From Marinilabiliales bacterium (GTDB lineage: Bacteria; Bacteroidota; Bacteroidia; Bacteroidales; SZUA-534): a stretch of 64,000 bases of DNA. The notes beneath the pieces were generated by a model. It worked only from the letters and a program-made list of their open reading frames with translations, had not been told where the DNA came from and did not search any database. Within the stretch, counting starts at the first letter, position 1, and the number at the start of each line of letters is the position of its first letter. The translations under genes and the position numbers were made by a program. Shown here piece after piece: positions 9,369-17,084 of the stretch. The stretch covers positions 124,001-188,000 of the forward strand of contig DOTG01000041.1 in NCBI GenBank assembly GCA_003512955.1. Direction: 5' to 3'.

Positions 9369-9434
9369 ATTTTCGGAAAAAATTTACTGTTTTATAGTTA
9401 AATTTTCTTCTGGCAATTTAAAGAATTGAAAATC

Positions 9435-9893
9435 ATGCTTGAACTAGATGCTATTGATAAAAAGATTTTAAAAGTGTTACAGGAAAATGGCCGGGTTACC
9501 ACTAAAGAACTGGCTGCCAAAATCCACCTTTCGAACACGCCGGTGTATGAACGGGTAAAAAAACTCGAAAAAAGCGGGGTGATCCGTAAATATAAAGCCG
9601 AAATCGACCCCGAAAAGATTGGAAAAGGGACCATCGTTTTTATCATGGCTTCTATGAACAAACATACCAAAGATGTGGTAGAAAATTTTAAAAAGCAGTT
9701 GATGAGCTTTCCTGAAGTGATGGAGTTTTATTACATCTCGGGCAACCACGATGTGATGCTCAAGGTAATGGTGGCCGATATGCACGAATACAAAACCTTT
9801 ATCGAGGAAAAGCTTTCGAACGTAGAAAACATCTATCAGTTTCAAAGTATTTTTGCCATTTCCGGGGAACGGAAATCGGTATTTGAGATATGA
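9435..9893 (+). CDS. Lrp/AsnC family transcriptional regulator
   Basis: 152 residues from the ATG at 9435. A TTG at 9426 would add three residues, but family members start as 'MLxLDxIDxKIL', so the ATG is preferred. Residues 1-60 are the winged HTH ('LDAIDKKILKVLQENGR' and 'LSNTPVYERVKKLEKSGVI'). Residues ~65-150 are the RAM/AsnC ligand-binding domain with 'VMEFYYISGNHDVMLKV'. It probably responds to an amino acid and controls the divergent aminotransferase and its own gene. Butyrate kinase follows 67 bp later on the same strand. Confidence 0.92.
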   Translation: MLELDAIDKKILKVLQENGRVTTKELAAKIHLSNTPVYERVKKLEKSGVIRKYKAEIDPEKIGKGTIVFIMASMNKHTKDVVENFKKQLMSFPEVMEFYYISGNHDVMLKVMVADMHEYKTFIEEKLSNVENIYQFQSIFAISGERKSVFEI

Positions 9894-9896
9894 ATA

Positions 9897-9960
9897 GGTT
9901 GCAAGGTAAAAAGGTAGCAAGGTAGCTGGTTTCTAGCTTCTAAACTCTAAACTCTCTATA
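9897..9960 (+). repeat. dispersed intergenic repeat, copy 1 (GCAAGGTA / TCTAAACTC type)
   Basis: This spacer is built from short near-repeats: GCAAGGTA-like units at 9901-9926, then CTAGCTTCTAAACTC and CTAAACTCT up to 9956. Related text occurs at 18143-18232, 56500-56545 (inverted) and 57789-57929. Confidence 0.55.
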
Positions 9961-11031
9961 ATGAATCGTGAAGCAGTCATTGTTATTAATCCCGGTTCCA
10001 CATCCACGAAAGTGGCGTTATACAACCGTGATGGCGAAATATTAAGTCATTCGGTACGGCATGAGCAGAAAGATTTGGAGCCATTTGCAAAAATTTCCGA
10101 CCAGTTGGCTTACCGGTTGCAGCACACCCGTGAATTTTTACACACCTGTTTGAATGAAAACCCCCTTACCGTTGTGGGTGTGGTAGGACGGGGTGGTATT
10201 GTGAAACCTTTAGAGGGCGGTACCTATCGCGTTAATGAAGCTTTTTTGCACGATGCTTCTTATGGAACCTACGGCGAGCATGCTTCAAACCTGGGAAGCC
10301 TGATTGCCTTCCAATTAAAGGATGAGTTTGGATTAAAAGAATGCTATACCGTCGATCCGGTTTCGGTAGGGAATATGTGGCCAAAAGCAGAAATCTCGGG
10401 AGTTCCCGGAATAGTTAGGGTAGGGCGGGGGCATCCGTTAAATATGAAAATGACCGCACGGAAAATCGCCAAACTTCAGCAAATTCCGTTTGAACAAACC
10501 AACTATGTGGTAGCTCATTTGGGCGGAGGCATTTCTATTTCGCTGGTGCAAGGCGGAAAACTGGTGGACATTAACGACGCCCTTTTGGGAATGGGACCTT
10601 TTTCGCCGAACAGGGCCGGAGCGTTACCTCTGCGTGGTGTGATGAAGCTTTGTTACACCTTGCCCGAACAGGAAGTTACCAAATTGCTTTCCTCAAAAAG
10701 CGGACTGATGGCTTATCTGGGAACCGAAGATTTACGCGAAGTACTGAAAATGGTTGAAGGTGGGAACCAACAGGCCAAACTGATTTACGAAGCATTTGTA
10801 TATCAAATAGCCAAAGAAATTGGGGCTTACTTTGCCGCATCGAAAGGGAAAGCCCAGGCCATTATCATCACCGGAGGCATTGCTTACAACCAAAAATTTA
10901 TCGATGATTTAAAAGAATTCGTAGGGACCTTAACCGAATTTCATGTGTATGCGGGCGAAAACGAAATGGAAGCCCTGGCCGAAGGTGCTTTTCGGGTTAT
11001 TGATGGTATTGAGCCGGCAAAGGAATATTGA
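9961..11031 (+). CDS. buk: butyrate kinase
   Basis: 356 residues of the ASKHA acetate/butyrate kinase family. 'VIVINPGSTSTKVALY' is the N-terminal phosphate-binding signature, 'VVAHLGGGISISLVQGGKLVDINDA' holds the second, and 'IIITGGIAYN' the adenosine motif. The butyrate-kinase group is favoured over acetate kinase by length and by 'GRGGIVKPLEGGTYRVNEA'. It converts butyryl- or branched acyl-phosphate and ADP to the free acid and ATP. No phosphate butyryltransferase gene lies beside it. Its position after the Lrp regulator and near an aminotransferase fits a role in amino-acid-derived acids, but that is inference. Confidence 0.9.
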   Translation: MNREAVIVINPGSTSTKVALYNRDGEILSHSVRHEQKDLEPFAKISDQLAYRLQHTREFLHTCLNENPLTVVGVVGRGGIVKPLEGGTYRVNEAFLHDASYGTYGEHASNLGSLIAFQLKDEFGLKECYTVDPVSVGNMWPKAEISGVPGIVRVGRGHPLNMKMTARKIAKLQQIPFEQTNYVVAHLGGGISISLVQGGKLVDINDALLGMGPFSPNRAGALPLRGVMKLCYTLPEQEVTKLLSSKSGLMAYLGTEDLREVLKMVEGGNQQAKLIYEAFVYQIAKEIGAYFAASKGKAQAIIITGGIAYNQKFIDDLKEFVGTLTEFHVYAGENEMEALAEGAFRVIDGIEPAKEY

Positions 11032-11324
11032 TTTGCAAATTTGAGGCGGAATAAACTAACGCCCAATATCCGCAACTGAAAAACTAAAAAGTAGGAAAAT
11101 GAACGGGTTAACCGTGGTGCAACTTCTCTAGATTAAATGAACAAGCAATGATTTAAAACTCTCATATTCAATACATACACGCCGCACTTGAATAAGTTTA
11201 AACTTTTTTTCACTTGAACAGTTTTATTAGGTATATAAAGATGTTAGGTACTAGGCTGCGGCAACCGTAAATATTTCTGCTTAATATCATATCTTAATGT
11301 TTATTAAATTAAAAATCGATTTTT

Positions 11325-11606
11325 ATGGTAAACTTTGAAGGAATTTGGAAAAATTTAGATGGCAAAATTAGTATTAGATTTATTAATATGCCTGGAGAAA
11401 GTGACAACTTTAAAATTGAATTTGTAGTTGGAGAAAAAATTCAAGATGGAAAAATCCATTTAAGTAATACTGACAATATTATTTATCATATTACGGATTT
11501 TGATGATTTAATAGGTAATGGATTCTTATCAGTTGTTTCAAATAAAGAAATCCTTATTAACTCAGGAAAGCTTGCTAACTTAAAATTTTTCAAAGAGAAA
11601 ATTTAA
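11325..11606 (+). CDS. hypothetical protein, cassette ORF 1
   Basis: 93 residues, not recognised. It starts MVNFEGIWKNLDGKISIRF and alternates polar and hydrophobic residues, suggesting a small beta-rich soluble protein. No signal peptide, Cys or catalytic motif is visible. The ATG at 11325 lies 81 nt into the putative cassette, typical of a first cassette gene. Codon use is more AT-rich than in the flanking butyrate kinase gene, which agrees with transfer. Confidence 0.6.
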   Translation: MVNFEGIWKNLDGKISIRFINMPGESDNFKIEFVVGEKIQDGKIHLSNTDNIIYHITDFDDLIGNGFLSVVSNKEILINSGKLANLKFFKEKI

Positions 11607-11646
11607 GAATTATGAACTAAATTGCATAGTCATTTATTTTGCAAAT

Positions 11647-12309
11647 ATGAAAACGACATTAAGCTTATTTGTTCTTGTAATTATATGTGCTCTAAATTCT
11701 TTCAGCCAATGTATTGTAAATGGGCTGCACATCTATGAAATGGGTAGCAATAAATATAGACTTCTGAAACAAATTAATAGCGATAAAGCAATGTCGGATA
11801 TTGTTATGGGAATAAGTTTATGGGAGCATCGTGACTATTTAAATGGTGACTCAACATTTTTTTCGTTTGTAAGTTGTAAGTTTGATGATTCTAATTGCTT
11901 GAATGAGAATAGTAATAGATTATATTTTGAGTTTTCTGATGATAAACTTTACCAAATAATTTTGAAATGTTATTACAATCCATCTGATTTAGATAATTGT
12001 GACAAGGATTTTGAAAAATTAAAACAAGAATTTAGTAAAACATATCCACTTGTCCATTCATATAATTCTATTAATGATGAAACTAATGAACAAGAAGGCG
12101 AGGGTTATACTTTTTATAAACGAAAAGAGGATTCAGAATTTCAAGACAATTGCTGTGTAAAAATAGAATCGGTTGATATTCGCACCGAAATGTCTTATGA
12201 AACTAGTTATGATACTGGTTGGCATCAAACTGGTAAAATTTCAGATTATTTGATAGTTGTAAAATTTTTAAATTTAAAGAATACAAGATTAGACTCAAGG
12301 GGTTATTAG
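11647..12309 (+). CDS. hypothetical exported protein, cassette ORF 2
   Basis: 220 residues, not recognised. Residues 1-21 form a signal peptide (MKTTLSLFVLVIICALNSFSQ) followed by Cys22. The residue before Cys is Gln, so it does not make a good lipobox and signal peptidase I cleavage is more likely. Eight or so cysteines occur in the mature part, including 'NCCVKIE' and 'SCKFDDSNC', suggesting disulfides in the periplasm. The gene follows ORF 1 by 40 nt and is AT-rich. It ends about 85 nt before the attC R'' box. Confidence 0.65.
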   Translation: MKTTLSLFVLVIICALNSFSQCIVNGLHIYEMGSNKYRLLKQINSDKAMSDIVMGISLWEHRDYLNGDSTFFSFVSCKFDDSNCLNENSNRLYFEFSDDKLYQIILKCYYNPSDLDNCDKDFEKLKQEFSKTYPLVHSYNSINDETNEQEGEGYTFYKRKEDSEFQDNCCVKIESVDIRTEMSYETSYDTGWHQTGKISDYLIVVKFLNLKNTRLDSRGY

Positions 12310-12392
12310 CAATATTTTAAGATTCAGAATAGTCAAGATTTTTTTGATTATTACTTTTTTTAGATGATTTAAGATAACCAAAATAAAGCCCA

Positions 12393-12518
12393 GTGCCTAA
12401 CCCACGGTAAGCCCCATAAGGCGGAAAACATTAACTTTGAAATTATGAATAAGAAAGTAACAGTTTTCGGTAGGAAAAGTAGGAGCGTTGAAATCCTTAC
12501 GTGGCTTACCGCGAAACG
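12393..12518 (+). repeat. putative integron attC recombination site
   Basis: R'' box GTGCCTAAC (12393-12401), three nt, L'' arm CGGTAAGCC (12405-12413), central variable region, L' arm GGCTTACCG (12503-12511), six nt, then the G of the core at 12518. The L arms are a perfect 9-bp inverted repeat, and the pairing continues after three mismatches as TAAGG (12417-12421) with CCTTA (12495-12499). About 126 nt, the length of Vibrio-type attC sites. Confidence 0.6.
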
Positions 12519-12552
12519 TTATTTTTACGATAAACTTAAAACCATATACAAG

Positions 12553-13956
12553 ATGAAAAAGACAGTTCTTCAATCAGCATTGATCCTGGCGGTTGCAGTT
12601 TTATCTCTTTCGCTCGCTGCTCAAATAAATTATTCAGGAATGACTGGTAATTTGGTGGCTGGCGATTTTGATAGCGATGGATTTGTAGATGACATTGCCG
12701 CGTTTAATACGGCTGATGCCATTCCTACCTTAACCCTATGGACTTCTACTCATGGCCTCATGGAAGAAAACCAGGCCAACATACAATTGACTTTTGATTT
12801 CATCTCGCCGCGGTCGTTGAACGCGAAAATTGTATCCGGTGATTTTGACAATGATGGATTCAAAGATGATTTGGCTTCTATTTACGAAATCGGCCTCAAC
12901 AAAACCAGCGTGACTGTTTGGATCAACCAGGATGGGGCATTCATCGCCGGCCAATGGTGGTACGGTGCCGATTTTGATGCCAACCAGACTTATCAAACCT
13001 TGGTATCCGGTGATTTCGACAACGATGGCTTCGAAGATGATATTGCTGCCTTTTATAACTATGAAATGAAGCGCACAAAAGTTTACATGTGGCTCTCGAA
13101 TGGTACCAAATTTAACTGGCCCGGAACCTGGTGGATTGGCAACGACTTTGATGCCTCACGTATCCAGGGAACTTTGGTGGCTGGAGACTTCGACCATGAC
13201 GGATTTAACGATGATGTAACAGCCCTTTACGATTATCCCGATGGTTATTGTAAGGCATTTGTGTGGCTTTCTTCAAAAAACAAATTTAACTGGCCTTACA
13301 CATGGTTTGCCCAAGCCGATGTGAACATTGGTAAAGCCAAGGGAAATGTGGTGAGTGGTGATTTCAACGGGAATGGATTTGTCGATGATGTAGCTGCCAT
13401 TTATCCAAATGATGAGCAAACTTCATCGGTATGGGTTTTCAACCGTGGAAGAATTGGTTTTAATGCTCCCGAAACTTGGTGGTTTGGAGCCAGCGAAGCT
13501 TTCCTGACACAGTCGCGGTTAGTAGTTGCCGATTGGAACAACAACTCCCGGGCCGATCAATTTACTGGACTTCTGATAGATGGAACCACGGCTACCCTAA
13601 CCACCTGGACATCTGAAAACAATACATTTACTTTGCCTGAAACCTCTTGGCAGGGCATAGCCCTCTCAACCGAAGATTGCGACAAAAATGGTGGTTGCAT
13701 CAACAGCGATTTAGCCAATGGATTGGAGTTGTATCCCAATCCCAGTAATGGGAATTTTTGGGTAAAAATTCCCGAATGTAATCAACCGAACGTTCATGTT
13801 TCGGTGATCAATTATTTGGGACAAACCGTAAAAACCTGGTATGAAAGCTCGGGAAAAGAGGTTGCTGTGGATTTGCAACAACTAACGCCAGGTTCTTATT
13901 TTATTCAAATCAATGGTGATGGGTTACAAGCCCGTCAAAGTTTTATGGTGCAATAA
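12553..13956 (+). CDS. secreted FG-GAP/calcium-motif repeat protein with T9SS sorting domain
   Basis: 467 residues from the ATG at 12553. The frame is open from 12445, but that extension runs through the putative attC and the true signal peptide (MKKTVLQSALILAVAVLSL...LAAQ) begins at 12553. The body has six units built on GDF(D/N)xDGFxDD, an EF-like calcium motif of FG-GAP/VCBS repeats, the last degenerate (ADWNNNSRADQ). Between them are W-rich stretches such as 'FNWPGTWWIG'. The last ~75 residues are a type A T9SS sorting domain ('LELYPNPSNGNFWVKI' to 'GSYFIQI'). Likely a surface or released binding protein; ligand unknown. Confidence 0.85.
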   Translation: MKKTVLQSALILAVAVLSLSLAAQINYSGMTGNLVAGDFDSDGFVDDIAAFNTADAIPTLTLWTSTHGLMEENQANIQLTFDFISPRSLNAKIVSGDFDNDGFKDDLASIYEIGLNKTSVTVWINQDGAFIAGQWWYGADFDANQTYQTLVSGDFDNDGFEDDIAAFYNYEMKRTKVYMWLSNGTKFNWPGTWWIGNDFDASRIQGTLVAGDFDHDGFNDDVTALYDYPDGYCKAFVWLSSKNKFNWPYTWFAQADVNIGKAKGNVVSGDFNGNGFVDDVAAIYPNDEQTSSVWVFNRGRIGFNAPETWWFGASEAFLTQSRLVVADWNNNSRADQFTGLLIDGTTATLTTWTSENNTFTLPETSWQGIALSTEDCDKNGGCINSDLANGLELYPNPSNGNFWVKIPECNQPNVHVSVINYLGQTVKTWYESSGKEVAVDLQQLTPGSYFIQINGDGLQARQSFMVQ

Positions 13957-13975
13957 TTCAATCTTCAATAGTAAG

Positions 13976-14001
13976 AAAACCCGGAAACCCCGGGTTTTTT
14001 T
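13976..14001 (+). terminator. intrinsic terminator after FG-GAP protein gene
   Basis: AAACCCGG (13977-13984) pairs with CCGGGTTT (13990-13997), followed by a T-run to 14001, 20 nt after the stop codon. Confidence 0.9.
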
Positions 14002-14080
14002 GTAGAGAAGCGATGCGCTTCTCGATTACAAATTACCATTAACAAATACAGGACAGTTGATTGAATGATATTATCCTTTA

Positions 14081-14088
14081 TATATTTG
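14081..14088 (+). promoter_or_regulatory. -7 promoter box of tilS, nearly on the start codon
   Basis: TATATTTG matches TAnnTTTG exactly and ends only 4 nt before the ATG at 14093. Transcription from it would begin at or within a base or two of the start codon. Confidence 0.5.
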
Positions 14089-14092
14089 TTTC

Positions 14093-15412
14093 ATGTTTCA
14101 ACAATTTACAAAATATTACCAGCAGCATTCTCTAATTACCCTTGACGATCGTGTTTTGGTGGCCATCAGCGGTGGAGCCGATTCTGTGGCATTATGTCAT
14201 CTTTTGCAGAAAATTCCTATCCCGATTTCGCTGGCACATTGTAACTTTTCGTTACGGGGCGAAGAATCGGATGAGGATGAACGGTTTGTACAACAATTAG
14301 CCAAAAGCCACCATATAAAAGCCCACTTTATTACCTTTCAGACCCGTGAATATGCAAACCAACACAAAATATCTATCGAGATGGCTGCCCGCGATCTGCG
14401 TTACAGATGGTTCGAAAGCCTTTGCCAGGAATTTGGTTACACCAAAATTGCTGTCGGCCACCATTTAAACGATGCCATTGAAACTATCTTTTTAAACATG
14501 ATCCGGGGAACCGGAATTCGTGGTATTGCGGGCATGGCTCCCATAAATGGGAAAATCATCCGTCCTTTGTTGTTTGCAACCCGGCAACAAATCGAAACTT
14601 ATTGTTCAACTGAAGGGTTGGATTACAGGCACGATTCTAGCAACGATTCCGATGAATACCAAAGGAATAAAATACGGAACCTGATTGTTCCGGAATTCAA
14701 AAAAATGAACCCTTCGTTTGAGGAAACCATGCAGCATAATATGGCTAAATGGAATCAGGTTTTGCGGATATATGATCAGGTTGTGGAAACCGAATTGGCA
14801 CAATGGGTGAAAAGGGAAGGGCAAACCCATAAAATTGAAATTCAGAAACTCATTCAACACCACCACACCGAAACACTTCTTTTTGAATTTCTGTCTCCGT
14901 TTGGCTTCAGCAATGATACCATTCAAAAAACCGGACTCAGTTTAACCAAAGAGCCGGGACGGCAGTTTTTTTCTGAGACCCACCAACTTTTAATTGATCG
15001 TCAATTCATTATGGTGGAACCATTAAACCAGGATACTGCCAGTTTTCAGATTCACGACCTGGATGGTTTTGGTCAGTTGTCGGTTTCAATAAGAGCAGAA
15101 ATGGTAATGGCATATAATTATTCCATCAATCACAGTGCAATGGTAGCTCAGATTGATGCCGATAAAATTACCTTCCCGTTAACCCTCCGGCATTGGAAAG
15201 CAGGTGATTCTTTTTATCCTTTGGGGATGAAACAATCGAAAAAACTGAGCGATTTTTTTACCGATGCAAAGTTGGATCGCTTTACTAAAGATAAAATCTG
15301 GCTGCTGGAAAGTGCCGGAAACGTTGTTTGGGTGGTGGGCCTCCGCATGGATGATAGGTACAAAATAACATCAAAAACAAAGAGAATTCTTCTACTTACA
15401 TCTGAATGGTAA
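14093..15412 (+). CDS. tilS: tRNA(Ile)-lysidine synthetase
   Basis: 439 residues. The N-type ATP pyrophosphatase P-loop 'VAISGGADSVAL' lies at residues ~23-34, followed by 'HCNFSLRGEESDEDE' and 'AVGHHLNDAIETIFLNMIRGTGIRGIAGM', all typical of TilS. The C-terminal domain ends with 'RHWKAGDSFYPLGMKQSKKLSDFF', the usual tRNA-binding region. It converts C34 of tRNA-Ile(CAU) to lysidine using lysine and ATP, which is essential for AUA decoding. The 3' end overlaps the convergent PhnP-like gene by 17 bp. Confidence 0.96.
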   Translation: MFQQFTKYYQQHSLITLDDRVLVAISGGADSVALCHLLQKIPIPISLAHCNFSLRGEESDEDERFVQQLAKSHHIKAHFITFQTREYANQHKISIEMAARDLRYRWFESLCQEFGYTKIAVGHHLNDAIETIFLNMIRGTGIRGIAGMAPINGKIIRPLLFATRQQIETYCSTEGLDYRHDSSNDSDEYQRNKIRNLIVPEFKKMNPSFEETMQHNMAKWNQVLRIYDQVVETELAQWVKREGQTHKIEIQKLIQHHHTETLLFEFLSPFGFSNDTIQKTGLSLTKEPGRQFFSETHQLLIDRQFIMVEPLNQDTASFQIHDLDGFGQLSVSIRAEMVMAYNYSINHSAMVAQIDADKITFPLTLRHWKAGDSFYPLGMKQSKKLSDFFTDAKLDRFTKDKIWLLESAGNVVWVVGLRMDDRYKITSKTKRILLLTSEW

Positions 15413-16157
15413 GTCCGTCGTAAGCTGGAAAAACGTTGACCGGAAGGTGGTTGTCTAAATCCTGATAGCTGTATTGCATGTGGCTGATGTGGGTCAGGTA
15501 AGCTTTCCGGGGTTGCAGTTCCTCAATCAAATCCAAAGCTTCCTCCAACCCCATGTGCGATATATGCGGCTTGACTCTTAAGCAACTTAAGACTAAAACA
15601 TCCAGATTCAGTAACTTCTTTTTTTCACTATCAGGAACTGTTTTGGCATCAGTAACATAGGCAAAATTTTGTATGCGGAATCCAAAAACGGGCAACAGGT
15701 TGTGAAATACCTGGATGGGAAGAATGTCATCGCCTTGAATTTCAAAAACATGGTTATCGATGACATGCAAATCCATTTCAGGGATCCCCGGATATTTATC
15801 ATCGCTAAACACGTAGGCATATTCCCTTTTTATGGAATCGAGTACCCGGTTTTCGCCATAAATGCTCATGGCCTTTTTCATCAAATAATTGAATGCACGC
15901 ACATCATCCAGTCCGGCGGTGTGGTCCTTATGTTCATGGGTAAGCAGCACGGCATTAATCCGGGTGACCTGTTCGCGCAACATTTGCTGCCTGAAATCGG
16001 GGCCGGCATCCACCACAAAAACATTCCGGCCGGTTTCAATCAAAATACTGCTCCGCAACCGCTTGTCTTTGGGGTTTACCGATGTACACACCTCACACCT
16101 GCAACCAATTACAGGAATGCCATGTGATGCTCCGGTGCCTAAAAATGTAACTTTCAA
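15396..16157 (-). CDS. PhnP-like metallo-beta-lactamase-fold hydrolase
   Basis: 253 residues. 'MKVTFLGTGASHGIPVIGC' and the following CRCxVC are typical of the PhnP/RNase Z-like branch. The metal motif HxHxDH is present as 'LTHEHKDHTAGLDD', with 'DAGPDFRQQ' before it and late histidines in 'HISHMGLEEA' and 'YLTHISHMQY'. PhnP proteins are phosphodiesterases acting on cyclic ribosyl phosphates, but most Bacteroidota homologues lie outside phn operons, as here, so the physiological substrate is unknown. A hairpin at 16189-16227 lies in its upstream region. Confidence 0.85.
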   Translation of the reverse strand: MKVTFLGTGASHGIPVIGCRCEVCTSVNPKDKRLRSSILIETGRNVFVVDAGPDFRQQMLREQVTRINAVLLTHEHKDHTAGLDDVRAFNYLMKKAMSIYGENRVLDSIKREYAYVFSDDKYPGIPEMDLHVIDNHVFEIQGDDILPIQVFHNLLPVFGFRIQNFAYVTDAKTVPDSEKKKLLNLDVLVLSCLRVKPHISHMGLEEALDLIEELQPRKAYLTHISHMQYSYQDLDNHLPVNVFPAYDGLTIQM

Positions 16158-16188
16158 ACTAAAAAATATGAAGTTATAAAGCTGCTAA

Positions 16189-16227
16189 GATAGAAAAATC
16201 ATCGGTTCATTACCGGTTTTTTCTATC
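16189..16227. other. hairpin in the divergent promoter region
   Basis: GATAGAAAAA (16189-16198) pairs with TTTTTCTATC (16218-16227), with CGG/CCG inside. It lies between divergent genes, where a terminator is not expected, so it may be an operator or leader structure. Confidence 0.45.
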
Positions 16228-16302
16228 GGGTTATTTGTTAAAAAAAAGGATGTAGTGGAACCCCGTTAAGGTTTTTCAACGATATTTGTCAAAAATTGGA
16301 CA

Positions 16303-17007
16303 ATGAAAGGAAACATTTATTTAGCACCCATCACTTTGGGCGAAAGCAATATCCAAAGCGTGATTCCTCAGGAAGTAATTTCAAAAATTATCACTCTCCG
16401 GCACTTTATTGTTGAAGATATACGTACTGTGCGCCGCTATTTGCGAAGGCTCGATGTTTCGTTCCCTATTGACAGTTGCCAGTTTTTTGAATTGAATAAA
16501 CATACTTCGCCCACGGAACTGGCATCGTTTTTAATCCCTGCCGAAAATGGTTCCGACATGGCCATTATTTCCGAGGCTGGTGTTCCCGGCATTGCCGATC
16601 CCGGTGCCGATGTGGTGGCGTTGGCTCACAAGAAAAAAATTACCGTAGTGCCTATGGTTGGTCCCTCATCCATTCTCATGGCCATGATGGCTTCGGGTTT
16701 AAACGGGCAGAATTTTGCCTTTAATGGCTACCTGCCCATCAAACCTGCGGAACGGATTAAAGCATTGAAGCATTTCGAAAAGCGTTCGCAGACTGAAAAC
16801 CAGTCACAACTATTTATTGAAACACCCTACCGGAACAGAGCGTTGCTAGCGGATATTTTAGCGAATTGCCTGCCTGCCACCCGGTTAACCATTGCTGCCG
16901 ATATCAGCTTACTTTCCGAGTTTATTCGTACTGATACGCTTCAAAATTGGAAAAACCATCTGCCTGAAATTGACAAAAGGCCTTCCATTTTTATTTTGCA
17001 TGGATAA
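16303..17007 (+). CDS. RsmI-like SAM-dependent methyltransferase (tetrapyrrole methylase fold)
   Basis: 234 residues of the tetrapyrrole/RsmI methylase family. Diagnostic segments are 'IYLAPITLGE' at the N-terminus, 'IISEAGVPGIADPG' (SAM-binding, residues ~86-99) and 'VPMVGPSSILMAMMASGLNGQNFAFNGYLP'. RsmI methylates the 2'-O of C1402 in 16S rRNA. This protein is shorter than classical RsmI (about 280) and begins with 'PITLGE' rather than 'GTPIGN', the form seen in a second Bacteroidota paralogue, so the target should not be assumed. It probably stands alone; the adenosine deaminase gene 77 nt on has its own -7 box. Confidence 0.85.
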   Translation: MKGNIYLAPITLGESNIQSVIPQEVISKIITLRHFIVEDIRTVRRYLRRLDVSFPIDSCQFFELNKHTSPTELASFLIPAENGSDMAIISEAGVPGIADPGADVVALAHKKKITVVPMVGPSSILMAMMASGLNGQNFAFNGYLPIKPAERIKALKHFEKRSQTENQSQLFIETPYRNRALLADILANCLPATRLTIAADISLLSEFIRTDTLQNWKNHLPEIDKRPSIFILHG

Positions 17008-17055
17008 ATAATCCGTATTTTACAAAACTAATAGGAACTATTACCTGTAATTAGT

Positions 17056-17063
17056 TATATTTG
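17056..17063 (+). promoter_or_regulatory. candidate -7 promoter box of add
   Basis: TATATTTG matches TAnnTTTG exactly, 21 nt before the adenosine deaminase ATG at 17085. No clear -33 TTTG. Confidence 0.45.
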
Positions 17064-17084
17064 CCAAATTTTATAGTTTGAATT

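Larger units (their letters stand above)
11244..12518 (+). mobile_element. putative integron gene cassette (1275 bp, two ORFs, one attC)
   Basis: The AT-rich block starts at TTAGGTAC after G11243 (core site G^TTAGGT, 11243-11249) and ends at ...AAACG, 12518, followed by TTATTT. GTGCCTAAC at 12393-12401 is the R'' box (RYYYAAC) and is complementary, with one G:T pair, to the cassette's own start GTTAGGTAC. Circularisation would therefore join CG to TTAGGTAC and rebuild a complete attC. Two orphan genes on the same strand lie inside. No integrase gene is in the window, and no attC precedes 11243, so it would be a single cassette in a secondary (attG-like) site. Inference from pattern. Confidence 0.6.

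Noticed and set aside
9961..11031. Complete butyrate-forming pathway
   Set aside because: Only the kinase is present; no phosphate butyryltransferase, crotonase or acyl-CoA dehydrogenase lies in the window.
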